A stretch of DNA of 19,026 bases from DATKDU01 sp035512595 (GCA_035512595.1 DATKDU010000005.1:1-19026); one strand, 5' to 3'; shown: positions 1 through 9,983, counted from the first letter of the stretch. Made by a program: numbers and translations. Notes: generated by a model from the sequence alone, not told the origin.

Positions 1-117
1 CCGCCCAAGCCGCCTCTTCCAAGCCAACGCCACGCTCGGATTCGCTTCTCGACCCATGACCCATCCTCCGCCGCGAGGGAACCAGCAAACCCTCGCAGCC
101 TAACCCACGCGCCAAGG

Positions 118-474
118 ATGGATGGGCCGAACGCTTACGGCACGCCGGCATTCCTGGCCCCGGAGGTCGCGACCGAGACGCAGACGGCCAGCGGACCGGC
201 GATCGACGTCTTCGGCCTTGGGAGCGTGCTGCTGTGGCTATTGACCGGTCGAACTGTTCATGAAGAAGCCCGCTCGGATCTGCTGCTCACGGCGCTTGCC
301 CAATCGACTTGGAACGCGAGAGTGGAATCGCGAATGCCGGCGTTGACTCCAGTCGGACTTGTGGAGCTTTGCCGCCGGTGCCTCAATTGGACTCCGGATG
401 ATCGACCTTCGCTCGAAGAGCTGATCAAGCAGTGCCGCCGCTTTGCATCGGCACCTGACACTGGGGGCGCATGA
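118..474 (+). CDS. Protein kinase C-lobe fragment (probably a remnant)
   Basis: The 118-residue translation carries the second half of a Hanks-type Ser/Thr kinase. GTPAFLAPEV is subdomain VIII (activation-segment end plus APE), IDVFGLGSVLLWLLTGR is subdomain IX, and CLNWTPDDRPSLEEL is subdomain XI with its conserved Arg. The N-lobe, HRD catalytic loop and DFG are missing. The same frame stays open to base 1, but those 39 codons are rich in Pro, Ser and Arg, show weaker GC bias at third positions and contain no DFG; neither do the other two frames. The ATG at 118 has no well-placed Shine-Dalgarno site. The fragment cannot be an active kinase by itself. It is either the decayed tail of a longer gene or a piece left by rearrangement next to the rRNA cluster. 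The stop codon lies one base before a strong terminator. Family assignment is fairly firm; status as an expressed gene is doubtful. Confidence 0.6.
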   Translation: MDGPNAYGTPAFLAPEVATETQTASGPAIDVFGLGSVLLWLLTGRTVHEEARSDLLLTALAQSTWNARVESRMPALTPVGLVELCRRCLNWTPDDRPSLEELIKQCRRFASAPDTGGA

Positions 475-475
475 A

Positions 476-511
476 AAAACCCTCCTGCGGCCGAAACCGC
501 AGGAGGGTTTT
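476..511. terminator. Bidirectional Rho-independent terminator
   Basis: A perfect 15-bp inverted repeat (476-490 with 497-511, loop ccgaaa) has a GC-rich core flanked by A/T runs on both sides. It gives U-tracts in both directions. It would end the rRNA transcript arriving on the - strand just after 5S, and also the kinase-fragment transcript on the + strand. Confidence 0.9.
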
Positions 512-517
512 AAAAAC

Positions 518-624
<107 letters not shown>

Positions 625-629
625 AAGAA

Positions 630-655
630 CCGCTGGGGCGGTAAGACCCCAGCGG
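630..655 (-). other. Hairpin in the 23S-5S spacer
   Basis: A perfect 9-bp inverted repeat (630-638 with 647-655, 8-base loop) lies just upstream of the 5S 5' end on the transcribed strand. No U-tract follows, so it is more likely a processing or folding element of the rRNA precursor than a terminator. A second small palindrome, CGAGTCAGTGACTCG, sits at 726-740 in the same spacer. Confidence 0.5.
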
Positions 656-761
656 CCCGTAATTTGTTGCTGTGTAGATGGCATCTTGCGGACTTGCCAT
701 TGCTGGCAAATGCCGCATCTCCCAGCGAGTCAGTGACTCGTCGAGCTATCAGTTGCTCTTG

Positions 762-778
762 GAGAGTGCTAGATAATT

Positions 779-787
<9 letters not shown>
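762..787 (-). other. 23S processing stem, 3' arm
   Basis: This 26-base segment is complementary to 3675-3700 at 22 of 26 positions, and two of the mismatches become G-U pairs. The two arms bracket mature 23S, so the precursor would fold into a long double-stranded stem of the kind that RNase III cuts in other bacteria. It supports the 23S boundaries given here. Confidence 0.75.
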
Positions 788-3674
<2,887 letters not shown>

Positions 3675-3683
<9 letters not shown>

Positions 3684-3700
3684 AAATATCCAGAACTCTC
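3675..3700 (-). other. 23S processing stem, 5' arm
   Basis: Partner of 762-787. It spans the first bases of mature 23S and about 17 bases upstream. Together the arms form the long precursor helix expected for RNase III processing. Confidence 0.75.
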
Positions 3701-4326
3701 CGCATCCGCCCGCCAGCTCGCGCCAGCAGGTTTTGCATCCAGATCGGATCTGCGGCAATCTACACACTTGCCACCAACCCCAGGCTTGCGCCCGAAGCTA
3801 GTGGCATGATCCAAAGTAACGATAGCTCTTTCATCTCGCCCAGCTCGTCAGCACCCTTGCGGACGCCTCCGACCTGGACAAGCGCTACCTAAAGAAATCG
3901 TGCCAGGCATCACCTGCCGGCCGGGCCGAAGCCCAACCGCCAGCGACACCCATCACGAAGATGCCATCTACTACAACAACCAAATTGTCAAAGATCATCA
4001 AGCCGTCATCGGGCCAAGCCAAACGACGACCGCCCACTGGGTGGGAGCCAATTCTGCACTGCAAAATAGGCTCGCAACCAGTGCCAGCGTCAAGCCAAGT
4101 GGGAAAAAGCAAGAGTACGAAAACCGGCCCGAGGTGTCAATGAGGGGTCCGAGCGATTCCTACCGGGGTTAACTCGAACGTCTCGTGGCCAGACTCAGAT
4201 TCAACTTTGTCGTTCTGAAATATATCCGCTCTCCCATCGGGGACAAGGGGTCCGCTGGCGATTTTTTTCGCTGTCGCCCAAATCACCATAACTGCCTGAA
4301 TTCGGCGACAATTGCCGTGATTTCAG
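3701..4326 (-). other. Spacer between tRNA-Ala and 23S, no gene seen
   Basis: These roughly 626 bases lie inside the rRNA transcript, upstream of 23S. I found no tRNA, no clear boxA antitermination motif, no strong terminator and no convincing coding frame. Short open frames occur on both strands but lack family features and ribosome binding sites. It is long for a tRNA-23S spacer. It may hold precursor structure that cannot be resolved by eye. Confidence 0.6.
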
Positions 4327-4399
4327 TGGAGACGAAGGGGCTCGAACCCTCAACCCCAGCCTTGCAAAGGCTGTGCTCTCCCAATTGAGCTACGTCCCC
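4327..4399 (-). tRNA. tRNA-Ala (UGC)
   Basis: The reverse complement folds as a 73-base tRNA. The acceptor is GGGGACG/CGTCTCC with discriminator A. The D-arm follows TAGCTCAATTGGGAGAGCA, the anticodon stem-loop is CAGCC-TTTGCAA-GGCTG (anticodon TGC), and the T-arm is GAGGGTTCGAGCCCC. The 3' CCA is not encoded. It lies downstream of tRNA-Ile in the same transcript, in the Ile-Ala order typical of a 16S-23S spacer, although no 16S gene is present. Confidence 0.96.
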
Positions 4400-4420
4400 G
4401 GTTGAGGAAGGAGCCAGGGA

Positions 4421-4469
4421 CCAGGAGCCAGGGGCCAGATTCAATTGGCTCCTGGCCCCTGACTCCTGG
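4421..4469. repeat. Long imperfect hairpin between the two tRNAs
   Basis: Arms 4421-4438 and 4452-4469 are complementary at 17 of 18 positions around a 13-base loop. Each arm is built from repeats of a CCAGG(A/G)GCC-like unit, and the unit extends to the left (4411-4420). The low-complexity, inward-facing arrangement looks like a small interspersed palindromic element sitting in the tRNA-Ile/tRNA-Ala spacer. It would also form a strong hairpin in the precursor RNA and might affect processing. Confidence 0.6.
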
Positions 4470-4483
4470 CCCGCTTCCGCCAG

Positions 4484-4557
4484 TGGGCGGTACAAGATTC
4501 GAACTTGTGACCTCGTCGTTATCAGCGACGCGCTCTAACCAACTGAGCTAACCGCCC
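4484..4557 (-). tRNA. tRNA-Ile (GAU)
   Basis: The reverse complement folds as a 74-base tRNA. The acceptor is GGGCGGT paired with ACCGCCC plus discriminator A. The D-arm is TAGCTCAGTTGGTTAGAGC, the anticodon stem-loop is CGTCG-CTGATAA-CGACG (anticodon GAT), and the T-arm is CACAAGTTCGAATCTTG. CCA is not encoded. It is the first gene of the ribosomal transcription unit, only about 18 bases after the predicted transcription start. Confidence 0.96.
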
Positions 4558-4581
4558 ATCGCAAAATCGAGCCAAACCGTG

Positions 4582-4609
4582 ATTCTACGGCCGCGGACTG
4601 CACTGTCAA
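4582..4609 (-). promoter_or_regulatory. Sigma70-type promoter of the tRNA-23S-5S operon
   Basis: On the - strand a perfect -35 box TTGACA (4604-4609) is followed, after 16 bases, by a -10 box TAGAAT (4582-4587), matching five of six consensus bases. Transcription should start near 4575, about 18 bases before tRNA-Ile. It is the strongest promoter-like sequence in the window. Its position means the operon begins with tRNA-Ile and carries no 16S gene. Confidence 0.8.
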
Positions 4610-4610
4610 A

Positions 4611-4627
4611 GGGGCGAATTTCGCCCC
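4611..4627. promoter_or_regulatory. 17-base palindrome next to the rRNA -35 box
   Basis: GGGGCGAA-T-TTCGCCCC is a perfect inverted repeat with 8-bp arms. It lies one base upstream of the TTGACA box, where a regulator or an UP-like element would act. Nothing else in the sequence identifies a binding protein. It also lies between the rRNA operon and the divergent gene at 4842, so it could affect both. Confidence 0.45.
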
Positions 4628-4841
4628 AAAGCGGCCCCACTCGCTGACTTTCGACGATCCTCTCTTTGCCCGCCAGCCCCGATTCGTACAATCGGTGGAC
4701 GGCCCCCGAAAGAATGAGGTTCGGCATTTCAAGCAGCCGAAATGGATAGATAACCATCGCTCTCTCAAAATCCCGTTGATTCGGGATGCAAACGGTTACC
4801 GCTCAACCAGTTACGCCACCTCGCCGGAAGGAACGGACGAC

Positions 4842-6806
4842 ATGCACAACGGCCTTTACCACACCTCTCTTGGAATTGCCGCAGTCGCTGCCGGGTTGTT
4901 TTCCACGTCGCTGGCCGACGCCGCCAAACCAACCGCTGCCGAGGCGCTTTCGATCGCTCCCACCCAGGAGGGGATCGAATACGAACGCCCCGACAAGGCC
5001 GAAATCGCCCGCTGTACGGTCGAAACCGAGTCAGCCGGCGGCATTTCCGGGCTGGTGGTCCGCGGTCCCGGCGGCCAACTCCTCCGGCGGTTTCTCGACA
5101 CCAACGGCGACAACCGGGTTGATCAGTGGTGCTACTTCAAAGACGGCATTGAAGTCTATCGCGACATCGACAGCGACTTTGAGAAGGACAAGGCGAAGGT
5201 GAACGAATGCCGCTGGCTCGGCACGGCCGGCACTCGCTGGGGGATCGACGAGAATCAAGACGGCACGATCGACCGCTGGAAGGAGATTTCCCCCGAAGAA
5301 GTGACAAGTGAGCTAGTGGCCGCGATTCGCGACAAAGACGCCGCCCGCTTTCGTCGCTTGCTACTGACTGCGGAAGAGATCGACGGATTGGGGCTCAGCG
5401 AGAAGCAGGCGGAAGAACTGCGGCGCAAGGTCGCGGCTGCCGCCGGCTCGTTTGCAAAGGAAGTCGGCAATCAGAAGCTGATCACCGCCCAGACGGAATG
5501 GATCCATTTCGGCGGCTCGCGACCCGGCGTGATTCCTGCGGGAACCAACGGCTCGACAAAGGACATCACCGTCTACGACAACGTCACGGCCGTCGTGGAG
5601 ACGCCGTCCGCCGGCGACAAGAAGCACGCTCAAATCGTCGTCGGCTCGCTGGTTCGCGTTGGTGACGGCTGGCGGATGATCGACCTGCCGCGCACCCTGT
5701 CGGCAGACCCCAAAGCCGCCAGCCTCGGCTTCTTCTTCCTGGCTCCAGTCGCGAACCGGCCCGAGATCGATGCTGGTGCGGTTGCTGGCGACGTCAGCGA
5801 GGAATCGCGCAAGTTGTTTGATGACCTGAACGCTTTGGACAGGTCGCTGGCCGCGGCCACGAGCAACGACGAACTGGCGCGATTGAATGCCAGGCGGGCC
5901 GACCTGCTCGAGAAGCTGATTGGATCGGCCGACAACGCCGAGGACCGCTCCAATTGGGTGCGGCAATATGCCGAGACGATTGGCGCCGCGGTGACGACCG
6001 GGGCGTTTCCGGAGGGGGTGCAGCGGCTGGAAAAACTGGCGGACTCGATTGGCAAATCCGATGGCGGCCAAGACCTGGTGCCGATTGTCAAGCTCCGGCT
6101 CCTGCAGGCGTTCAAGGATCGCGATTCACAGTCTGAAGACGCTGACTATACGAAGGTCCATCAAGAGTGGGTCAAGGGGCTCGAGGACTTCGTCAGCGAA
6201 TTCTCCAGCCGCCCGGAGGCGGCTGAAGCGATGCTCCAGTTGGCGATGGGCTTTGAGATCGCCGCCAAGCCCAAGGACGCCGTCACCTGGTACGGCCGGA
6301 TCGTCAAGGATTTCCCGCAAAGCGAAGTGGCCCAGAAAGCGGCCGGCGCCCGCTATCGGATCGAGTCGGTCGGCAAACGCCTCGCGCTGAAGGGGAAGTC
6401 CCTCGACGGACGCAGCACCACGGACGTGGGAAGCTATTCCGGCAGGGTGGTCCTGATCCACTACTGGGCCAACTGGTGCGAGCCGTGCAAGGAAGACATC
6501 GAAAAAATCCGCTTGCTCCAGGCCAAACATGGCAGTGTCTTCCAGCCCATCGGCATCAGCCTCGACATGGCGGCGGCCGAGGCCGCGAAGTTCGCCAGCG
6601 AAAATCGGCTCACCTGGCCGCAGCTCTTCGAAGCGGGGGGGATGGACGAGAGTCGCTTGGCGACCGAACTGGGGGTGCTGACGCTGCCGACCATGCTGCT
6701 GATCGACAAGCAAGGCCGCCTGGTCAGCTACGATCTGCACGGCGACGATCTGGATGCCGAGGTGCGGAAACTCCTGACCACGACGCGGCCGGCATCGACG
6801 AAATAG
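4842..6806 (+). CDS. Secreted protein with C-terminal TlpA/ResA-like thioredoxin domain
   Basis: A 654-residue protein. The ATG at 4842 was chosen because GGAAGGA lies 9 bases upstream and a signal peptide follows at once (hydrophobic LGIAAVAAGLFSTS, cut near ADA-A). The upstream frame reaches 4695 but lacks such features. Two calcium-loop-like motifs, DTNGDNRVD (86-94) and DENQDGTID (136-144), resemble EF-hand or dockerin loops. The middle is Ala-rich and partly TPR-like near 450-500. The C-terminal 140 residues form a thioredoxin fold with redox motif W-C546-E-P-C549, preceded by VVLIHYWANW, and cis-Pro616 in TLPTMLLID. It probably acts outside the cytoplasm in thiol-disulphide exchange, as TlpA/ResA proteins do in cytochrome c maturation. 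The next gene encodes a c-haem sensor, which makes that link suggestive but unproven. The role of the N-terminal half is unknown. Confidence 0.88.
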   Translation: MHNGLYHTSLGIAAVAAGLFSTSLADAAKPTAAEALSIAPTQEGIEYERPDKAEIARCTVETESAGGISGLVVRGPGGQLLRRFLDTNGDNRVDQWCYFKDGIEVYRDIDSDFEKDKAKVNECRWLGTAGTRWGIDENQDGTIDRWKEISPEEVTSELVAAIRDKDAARFRRLLLTAEEIDGLGLSEKQAEELRRKVAAAAGSFAKEVGNQKLITAQTEWIHFGGSRPGVIPAGTNGSTKDITVYDNVTAVVETPSAGDKKHAQIVVGSLVRVGDGWRMIDLPRTLSADPKAASLGFFFLAPVANRPEIDAGAVAGDVSEESRKLFDDLNALDRSLAAATSNDELARLNARRADLLEKLIGSADNAEDRSNWVRQYAETIGAAVTTGAFPEGVQRLEKLADSIGKSDGGQDLVPIVKLRLLQAFKDRDSQSEDADYTKVHQEWVKGLEDFVSEFSSRPEAAEAMLQLAMGFEIAAKPKDAVTWYGRIVKDFPQSEVAQKAAGARYRIESVGKRLALKGKSLDGRSTTDVGSYSGRVVLIHYWANWCEPCKEDIEKIRLLQAKHGSVFQPIGISLDMAAAEAAKFASENRLTWPQLFEAGGMDESRLATELGVLTLPTMLLIDKQGRLVSYDLHGDDLDAEVRKLLTTTRPASTK

Positions 6807-6854
6807 CCGCAGCGCACAACCCGTTTGCCCTAGTTCGCCCCTGCTGGATGCCGT

Positions 6855-6876
6855 AAACTGCAAGACGTGGCAGTTT
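6855..6876 (+). terminator. Weak terminator-like hairpin
   Basis: AAACTGC (6855-6861) and GCAGTTT (6870-6876) form a 7-bp stem around an 8-base loop, with only a short T-run at the end. It lies between the thioredoxin-fold gene and the histidine kinase gene and may partly separate their transcripts. Confidence 0.3.
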
Positions 6877-6901
6877 TCCCGGCATTTGGCAGTGGCGGAG
6901 C

Positions 6902-8788
6902 ATGAGTTATCGCGGCCTAAAACGGGTTCTCGGCGAGTCCAACCTGGAGCGCAAATGCCGCTGGCTATTCGGCATTTGTCTGCTGGGTCTGGTCGTGCTC
7001 GCGTTTTGGGGCGTGTCGCGGATCACGGAGAATCTTGCCGAGCGAATCATGCTCAGCAAGGGGCGGGAGCGGGTGCGGATGGCGCTGTTGGATTTGCACT
7101 GGGAGATGTGGGAGACGGATGAGAAGCAGCAAGCGTTTCGCAAGCAACTCAGCGACGACTTGCAGCATCCCGACCAACAGTCGCAGGAGGCGGATGACGA
7201 GGGGCCGCGGGCCAAGTTCATTGCCCTGGAACCACTCAAATGGCGGTTTACGGGGAACTTGATTTCGGACGAGCAATTGCGCCCAGAAAACGAATTCGAG
7301 CGTCAATTGGTTCTGGAGCTCAGACAATTGAAGGAGCGGCAACTAGCGAAACTGGCATTGGACCGCGTCAGTCAGGGGGAAGCGAGCGAAGCAGCTCCAT
7401 CCGCCGAGGATCCAGCCGAGGCCCCGGCCGACGTGTCGCGGAAGCTTTTGGAAGACGACTCTCCATCGTTCGTTCCTCCGCATCGCAAGCGGACCGATCC
7501 CGCGGAAAACAAGTACTACTATTACGAGCCAGTCTACTGGGTGACGCAGCGAGGAAGCTGCATCCTCTGCCACACCGACACCGCTGGTACGGCAGCCGAT
7601 TCGCCCCCCATCTCGGAATCGTCCTTCGATTTCGTCGCGGTGCGCGTCTCGTTGCCCTACGACGAAACCAAGGCCGCCATCCACTGGACGCGGGCCGTGC
7701 TGATAGCGGTGGCATTACTTACGGTGGCCTTCGCGATGGTAGCACTGTGGGTGGTGGTGCGGTATGTGGTGGTCAAGCCGCTGGCGCACCTCCGCCAGGT
7801 GAGCGACGCCGTCGCCCGCGGCGAGCTCGACGTGCGGGCCGACATTCACACCAACGATGAATTCGAGGAATTGGCCACCAGCTTCAACAAGATGCTCCGC
7901 AACCTGATCGACGCGCAGGCGGAGCTCCGCGACGTCAACACCAGCCTCGACGCCAAGGTGGACGAGCTGGCGCAGCTCAACATGCGGCTGCACGAGATGA
8001 ACCGGCTCAAGGGTGAGTTTCTGGCCAGCATGAGCCACGAGCTGCGCACGCCCCTCAACAGCATCATCGGTTTTTCGGAAGTCCTCCAGGGAATCGATTC
8101 GCTCAGCGACAAGCAGCGGCGCTACGTCCAGAACATTCAAAAGGGGGGACGCGACCTGTTGGACATGATCAACGACATCCTCGACCTGGCCAAGATGGAA
8201 GCCGGCCGGATGGAGGTCCGCCTCAGCGAGTTCCGCCTCGACGCCATCATCCGCAACCAGTGCGACATGGTCCTTCCCGACACAGAAGGAAAGAATCTTA
8301 ACCTCTCCGTGCAGATTGAAAACGACCTGCCGCTGATGTACCAGGATCAGGCCAAGGTGCAGCAGATCCTCACCAACCTTCTTTCCAACGCCATCAAGTT
8401 CACTCCCGAAGGGGGCCGCATCGTCGTCGGCGCTCGCGGACACGATAACGGCACCATCGAAATGTGGGTCACCGACACGGGCGTAGGCATTGCCGACGCC
8501 GATCGCGAGATCATCTTCGAGAAATTCCGCCAGGGCACGAGCGTGCTGGGGCAGGACGGCCTGACGCGGGAATACTCCGGCACCGGACTGGGGCTGTCGA
8601 TCGTCAAGGAGCTGTGCAAGCTGCTCGGCGGCGAAATCACCGTGGAAAGCGAGTTGGGCAAAGGCTCCACCTTCCGCGTGGTCCTCCCCTGGATGAAGGC
8701 CGACGTCGCCCAGTCGGCGGCCCGCACAGCATCCAGGCTCGACGAAATGACCAGACCCCGGCGAGTGGATCTGGCCGGCGCACCATGA
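6902..8788 (+). CDS. Sensor histidine kinase with periplasmic c-type haem motif
   Basis: A 628-residue hybrid of a haem-binding sensor and a transmitter, without a receiver domain. One membrane segment lies near residues 20-39 and a second near 264-290. The loop between them contains C220-I-L-C223-H224, the covalent haem-attachment motif CxxCH, preceded by YYYYEPVYWVTQRGS; this resembles the DUF3365/Tll0287-like sensor domain. HAMP follows (about 288-337), then a coiled-coil linker, then the H-box SMSHELRTPLN with phospho-acceptor His379. Next come the N-box with Asn496, DTGVGI (Asp525), FEKFRQG, and GTGLGLSIV (from Gly560). These are the complete ATP-binding boxes of an active kinase. It probably senses redox state, oxygen or a small ligand through haem. 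No response regulator gene is next to it, so the partner is unknown. The ATG at 6902 has a GGCGGAG sequence rather close upstream. Confidence 0.9.
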   Translation: MSYRGLKRVLGESNLERKCRWLFGICLLGLVVLAFWGVSRITENLAERIMLSKGRERVRMALLDLHWEMWETDEKQQAFRKQLSDDLQHPDQQSQEADDEGPRAKFIALEPLKWRFTGNLISDEQLRPENEFERQLVLELRQLKERQLAKLALDRVSQGEASEAAPSAEDPAEAPADVSRKLLEDDSPSFVPPHRKRTDPAENKYYYYEPVYWVTQRGSCILCHTDTAGTAADSPPISESSFDFVAVRVSLPYDETKAAIHWTRAVLIAVALLTVAFAMVALWVVVRYVVVKPLAHLRQVSDAVARGELDVRADIHTNDEFEELATSFNKMLRNLIDAQAELRDVNTSLDAKVDELAQLNMRLHEMNRLKGEFLASMSHELRTPLNSIIGFSEVLQGIDSLSDKQRRYVQNIQKGGRDLLDMINDILDLAKMEAGRMEVRLSEFRLDAIIRNQCDMVLPDTEGKNLNLSVQIENDLPLMYQDQAKVQQILTNLLSNAIKFTPEGGRIVVGARGHDNGTIEMWVTDTGVGIADADREIIFEKFRQGTSVLGQDGLTREYSGTGLGLSIVKELCKLLGGEITVESELGKGSTFRVVLPWMKADVAQSAARTASRLDEMTRPRRVDLAGAP

Positions 8789-8814
8789 CACTGTACTGCC
8801 CAAGGATCAATCCA

Positions 8815-9051
8815 ATGACTGACGATGAAGTTGAGGCTCTGGCCATCGCCCTGTACGACAGCAAGCTGCGAACGCAACTAGAGCAGGAGCACCTCAATGA
8901 GTTCGCAGCCATCGAACCGATTTCAGGCAGCTATTACGTCGGCAAGACATCCCTCGACGCAGCATTGGCCGCGCGAAGTGCATGGCCCGATCGACTGCCG
9001 TTTATTGTGCGGATTGGACACGCAGTGGCGCATCACATTGGATCCTGGTAA
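8815..9051 (+). CDS. Small conserved-type protein paired with the retropepsin-like protease
   Basis: A 78-residue acidic protein. ATG 8815 is preferred because AAGGA lies 8 bases upstream. An in-frame ATG at 8785 overlaps the kinase stop codon as ATGA and would add ten residues. The text shows an N-terminal helix (DDEVEALAIALYDSKLRTQL), an EFAAIEPISGSYYVG segment, and an ending FIVRIGHAVAHHIGS. From memory this resembles small proteins with 'RIG' near the C-terminus that are encoded directly before aspartic-protease-like proteins in cyanobacteria and other bacteria, often described as a two-gene or toxin-antitoxin-like module. I cannot confirm this by search. The next gene starts two bases after its stop, so the two are almost certainly co-translated. 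No enzyme motif is visible. Confidence 0.7.
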   Translation: MTDDEVEALAIALYDSKLRTQLEQEHLNEFAAIEPISGSYYVGKTSLDAALAARSAWPDRLPFIVRIGHAVAHHIGSW

Positions 9052-9053
9052 TC

Positions 9054-9434
9054 ATGCTTGGCACCGTCGATGCATTCGATCGCCCACTGGTAACGGTAGA
9101 GATCCGTGCGCCTGGTGCCCCAGTTTTCCACTCAATTACAGCCTGGATTGACACTGGATGTACCGGCCATCTCGTCCTACCGCGAGCACTGGTCCACCTG
9201 CTTGGATTACCACGCGTGGGACGATTAAAGGCCCGGATGGCCGATGGCCGCGAGAGTTCAGTGACGACTTTTGTCGCGGAAGCGAATTGGCTTGCCTCGG
9301 TGGATAAGGTGGAAGTGATTCAGTCTTCGAGCGATAGCGCCTTGATGGGTCTCTGCATGCTGCACGGCACTGACTTGCGCATCAACTTTGCGCTTCGCCA
9401 GTTGGAAATCAACCGCCCGCCTCCAGAGAATTAA
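9054..9434 (+). CDS. Retropepsin-like aspartic protease (clan AA)
   Basis: A 126-residue protein starting two bases after the previous stop. The catalytic-type motif AWIDTGCTGHLVLP has the D-T-G core and hydrophobic flanks of single-domain retropepsin-like proteases, which act as homodimers. The rest follows the small-domain pattern: a beta-rich start (RPLVTVEIRAPG), LLGLPRVGRLKARMADG, and a late LMGLCMLHGTDLRINF segment equivalent to the 'hydrophobic-GxxxL' end of this family. At about 126 residues it matches the usual length. No signal peptide or membrane segment is visible, so it should be cytoplasmic. The tight pairing with the 78-residue gene suggests the small protein is its partner, substrate or inhibitor; this is inference. 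Some stretches (for example 9301-9360, about 52% G+C by hand count) are poorer in G+C than the neighbouring kinase gene. Confidence 0.8.
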   Translation: MLGTVDAFDRPLVTVEIRAPGAPVFHSITAWIDTGCTGHLVLPRALVHLLGLPRVGRLKARMADGRESSVTTFVAEANWLASVDKVEVIQSSSDSALMGLCMLHGTDLRINFALRQLEINRPPPEN

Positions 9435-9442
9435 GTCCACTC

Positions 9443-9913
9443 ATGAAGGCGACGTTCGTTCCCGAAGTTTTGTTATTCACCGACGGCGCTTGCAGCGGCA
9501 ATCCCGGTCCGGGCGGTTGGGCGTATATCCTGCGCCATCTGGCAACTGGCAAAGAAAAGGAGGCGTCCGGCGGCGAGCGCGAGACCACCAATAATCGGAT
9601 GGAGCTTCAGTCGGTGGTCGAAGGACTGTCGGCGCTCACGCGCCCCTGTACGGTCGAGCTGTTCACCGACAGCGAATACGTACGCAAGGGGCTATCGGAG
9701 TGGATGGCAGGCTGGAAACGCAACGGCTGGAAGCGCCGCGAGCAGGGGAAGCTCAAAGAGTTGAAGAATGCCGACCTCTGGAAGCAACTCGACGAGCTGG
9801 TTTCGCAGCACCAAATCAAATTCACACGGGTGGCGGGGCATAGCGGCCATCCGGAGAATGATCGGTGCGACGAGCTGGCGGTGGCGGCATATCAACAATT
9901 TCTAGGTCGGTAG
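9443..9913 (+). CDS. rnhA: Ribonuclease HI
   Basis: A 156-residue RNase HI, the enzyme that cuts the RNA strand of RNA-DNA hybrids (R-loops, Okazaki primers) in the cytoplasm. The catalytic set is complete: Asp14 in FTDGACSGNPGPGGW, Glu54 in NNRMEL, Asp76 in LFTDSEYV, His133 in AGHSGHPEN and Asp143 in RCDELA. The basic protrusion WMAGWKRNGWKRREQGKL, which helps substrate binding in the E. coli enzyme, is also present. Length matches the E. coli protein (155 residues). The gene starts 8 bases after the protease stop and has a poor Shine-Dalgarno site, so translational coupling is likely. No functional link to the protease pair is known. Confidence 0.96.
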   Translation: MKATFVPEVLLFTDGACSGNPGPGGWAYILRHLATGKEKEASGGERETTNNRMELQSVVEGLSALTRPCTVELFTDSEYVRKGLSEWMAGWKRNGWKRREQGKLKELKNADLWKQLDELVSQHQIKFTRVAGHSGHPENDRCDELAVAAYQQFLGR

Positions 9914-9915
9914 CG

Positions 9916-9936
9916 CTTGCGGCCAGCAAGATTTTT
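9916..9936 (+). terminator. Possible terminator after rnhA
   Basis: A short stem CTTGC/GCAAG (9916-9920 with 9926-9930) with a GGCCA loop is followed by ATTTTT. The stem is only 5 bp, so it is a weak candidate, but it lies directly after the rnhA stop and before the next promoter. Confidence 0.4.
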
Positions 9937-9948
9937 CCTTCCAAGGAC

Positions 9949-9976
9949 TTGACGGCAGCGGTCTAGTCGCTTAAAT
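9949..9976 (+). promoter_or_regulatory. Promoter of the DUF1559-hemP operon
   Basis: TTGACG (9949-9954) is followed after 16 bases by TTAAAT (9971-9976), a reasonable sigma70-type pair. The start site would fall near 9983, at the left edge of the Fur-box-like palindrome. That leaves a leader of about 130 bases before the first start codon. Confidence 0.5.
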
Positions 9977-9983
9977 AAACGCT

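Noticed and set aside
1..117. Kinase frame extended to the window edge
   Set aside because: It has no stop, but weak codon bias, Pro/Ser-rich text and no DFG or HRD motif, so I did not count it as coding.
3885..4172. Small overlapping open frames in the tRNA-Ala to 23S spacer
   Set aside because: They lie inside the rRNA transcript, lack start signals and have no recognisable features.
4283..4495. - strand open frame containing GDVAQLGEHSLCKAGVEGSS
   Set aside because: This is a translation of tRNA-Ala plus the repeat hairpin, a common false gene.
4695..4841. Upstream extension of the thioredoxin-fold protein
   Set aside because: The extra 49 residues lack a ribosome binding site and would put the signal peptide in the interior. 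ATG 4842 has both a good site and the signal peptide directly after it.
7715..8803. - strand open frame of 362 residues
   Set aside because: It lies opposite the histidine kinase core, whose motifs leave no doubt about the coding strand.
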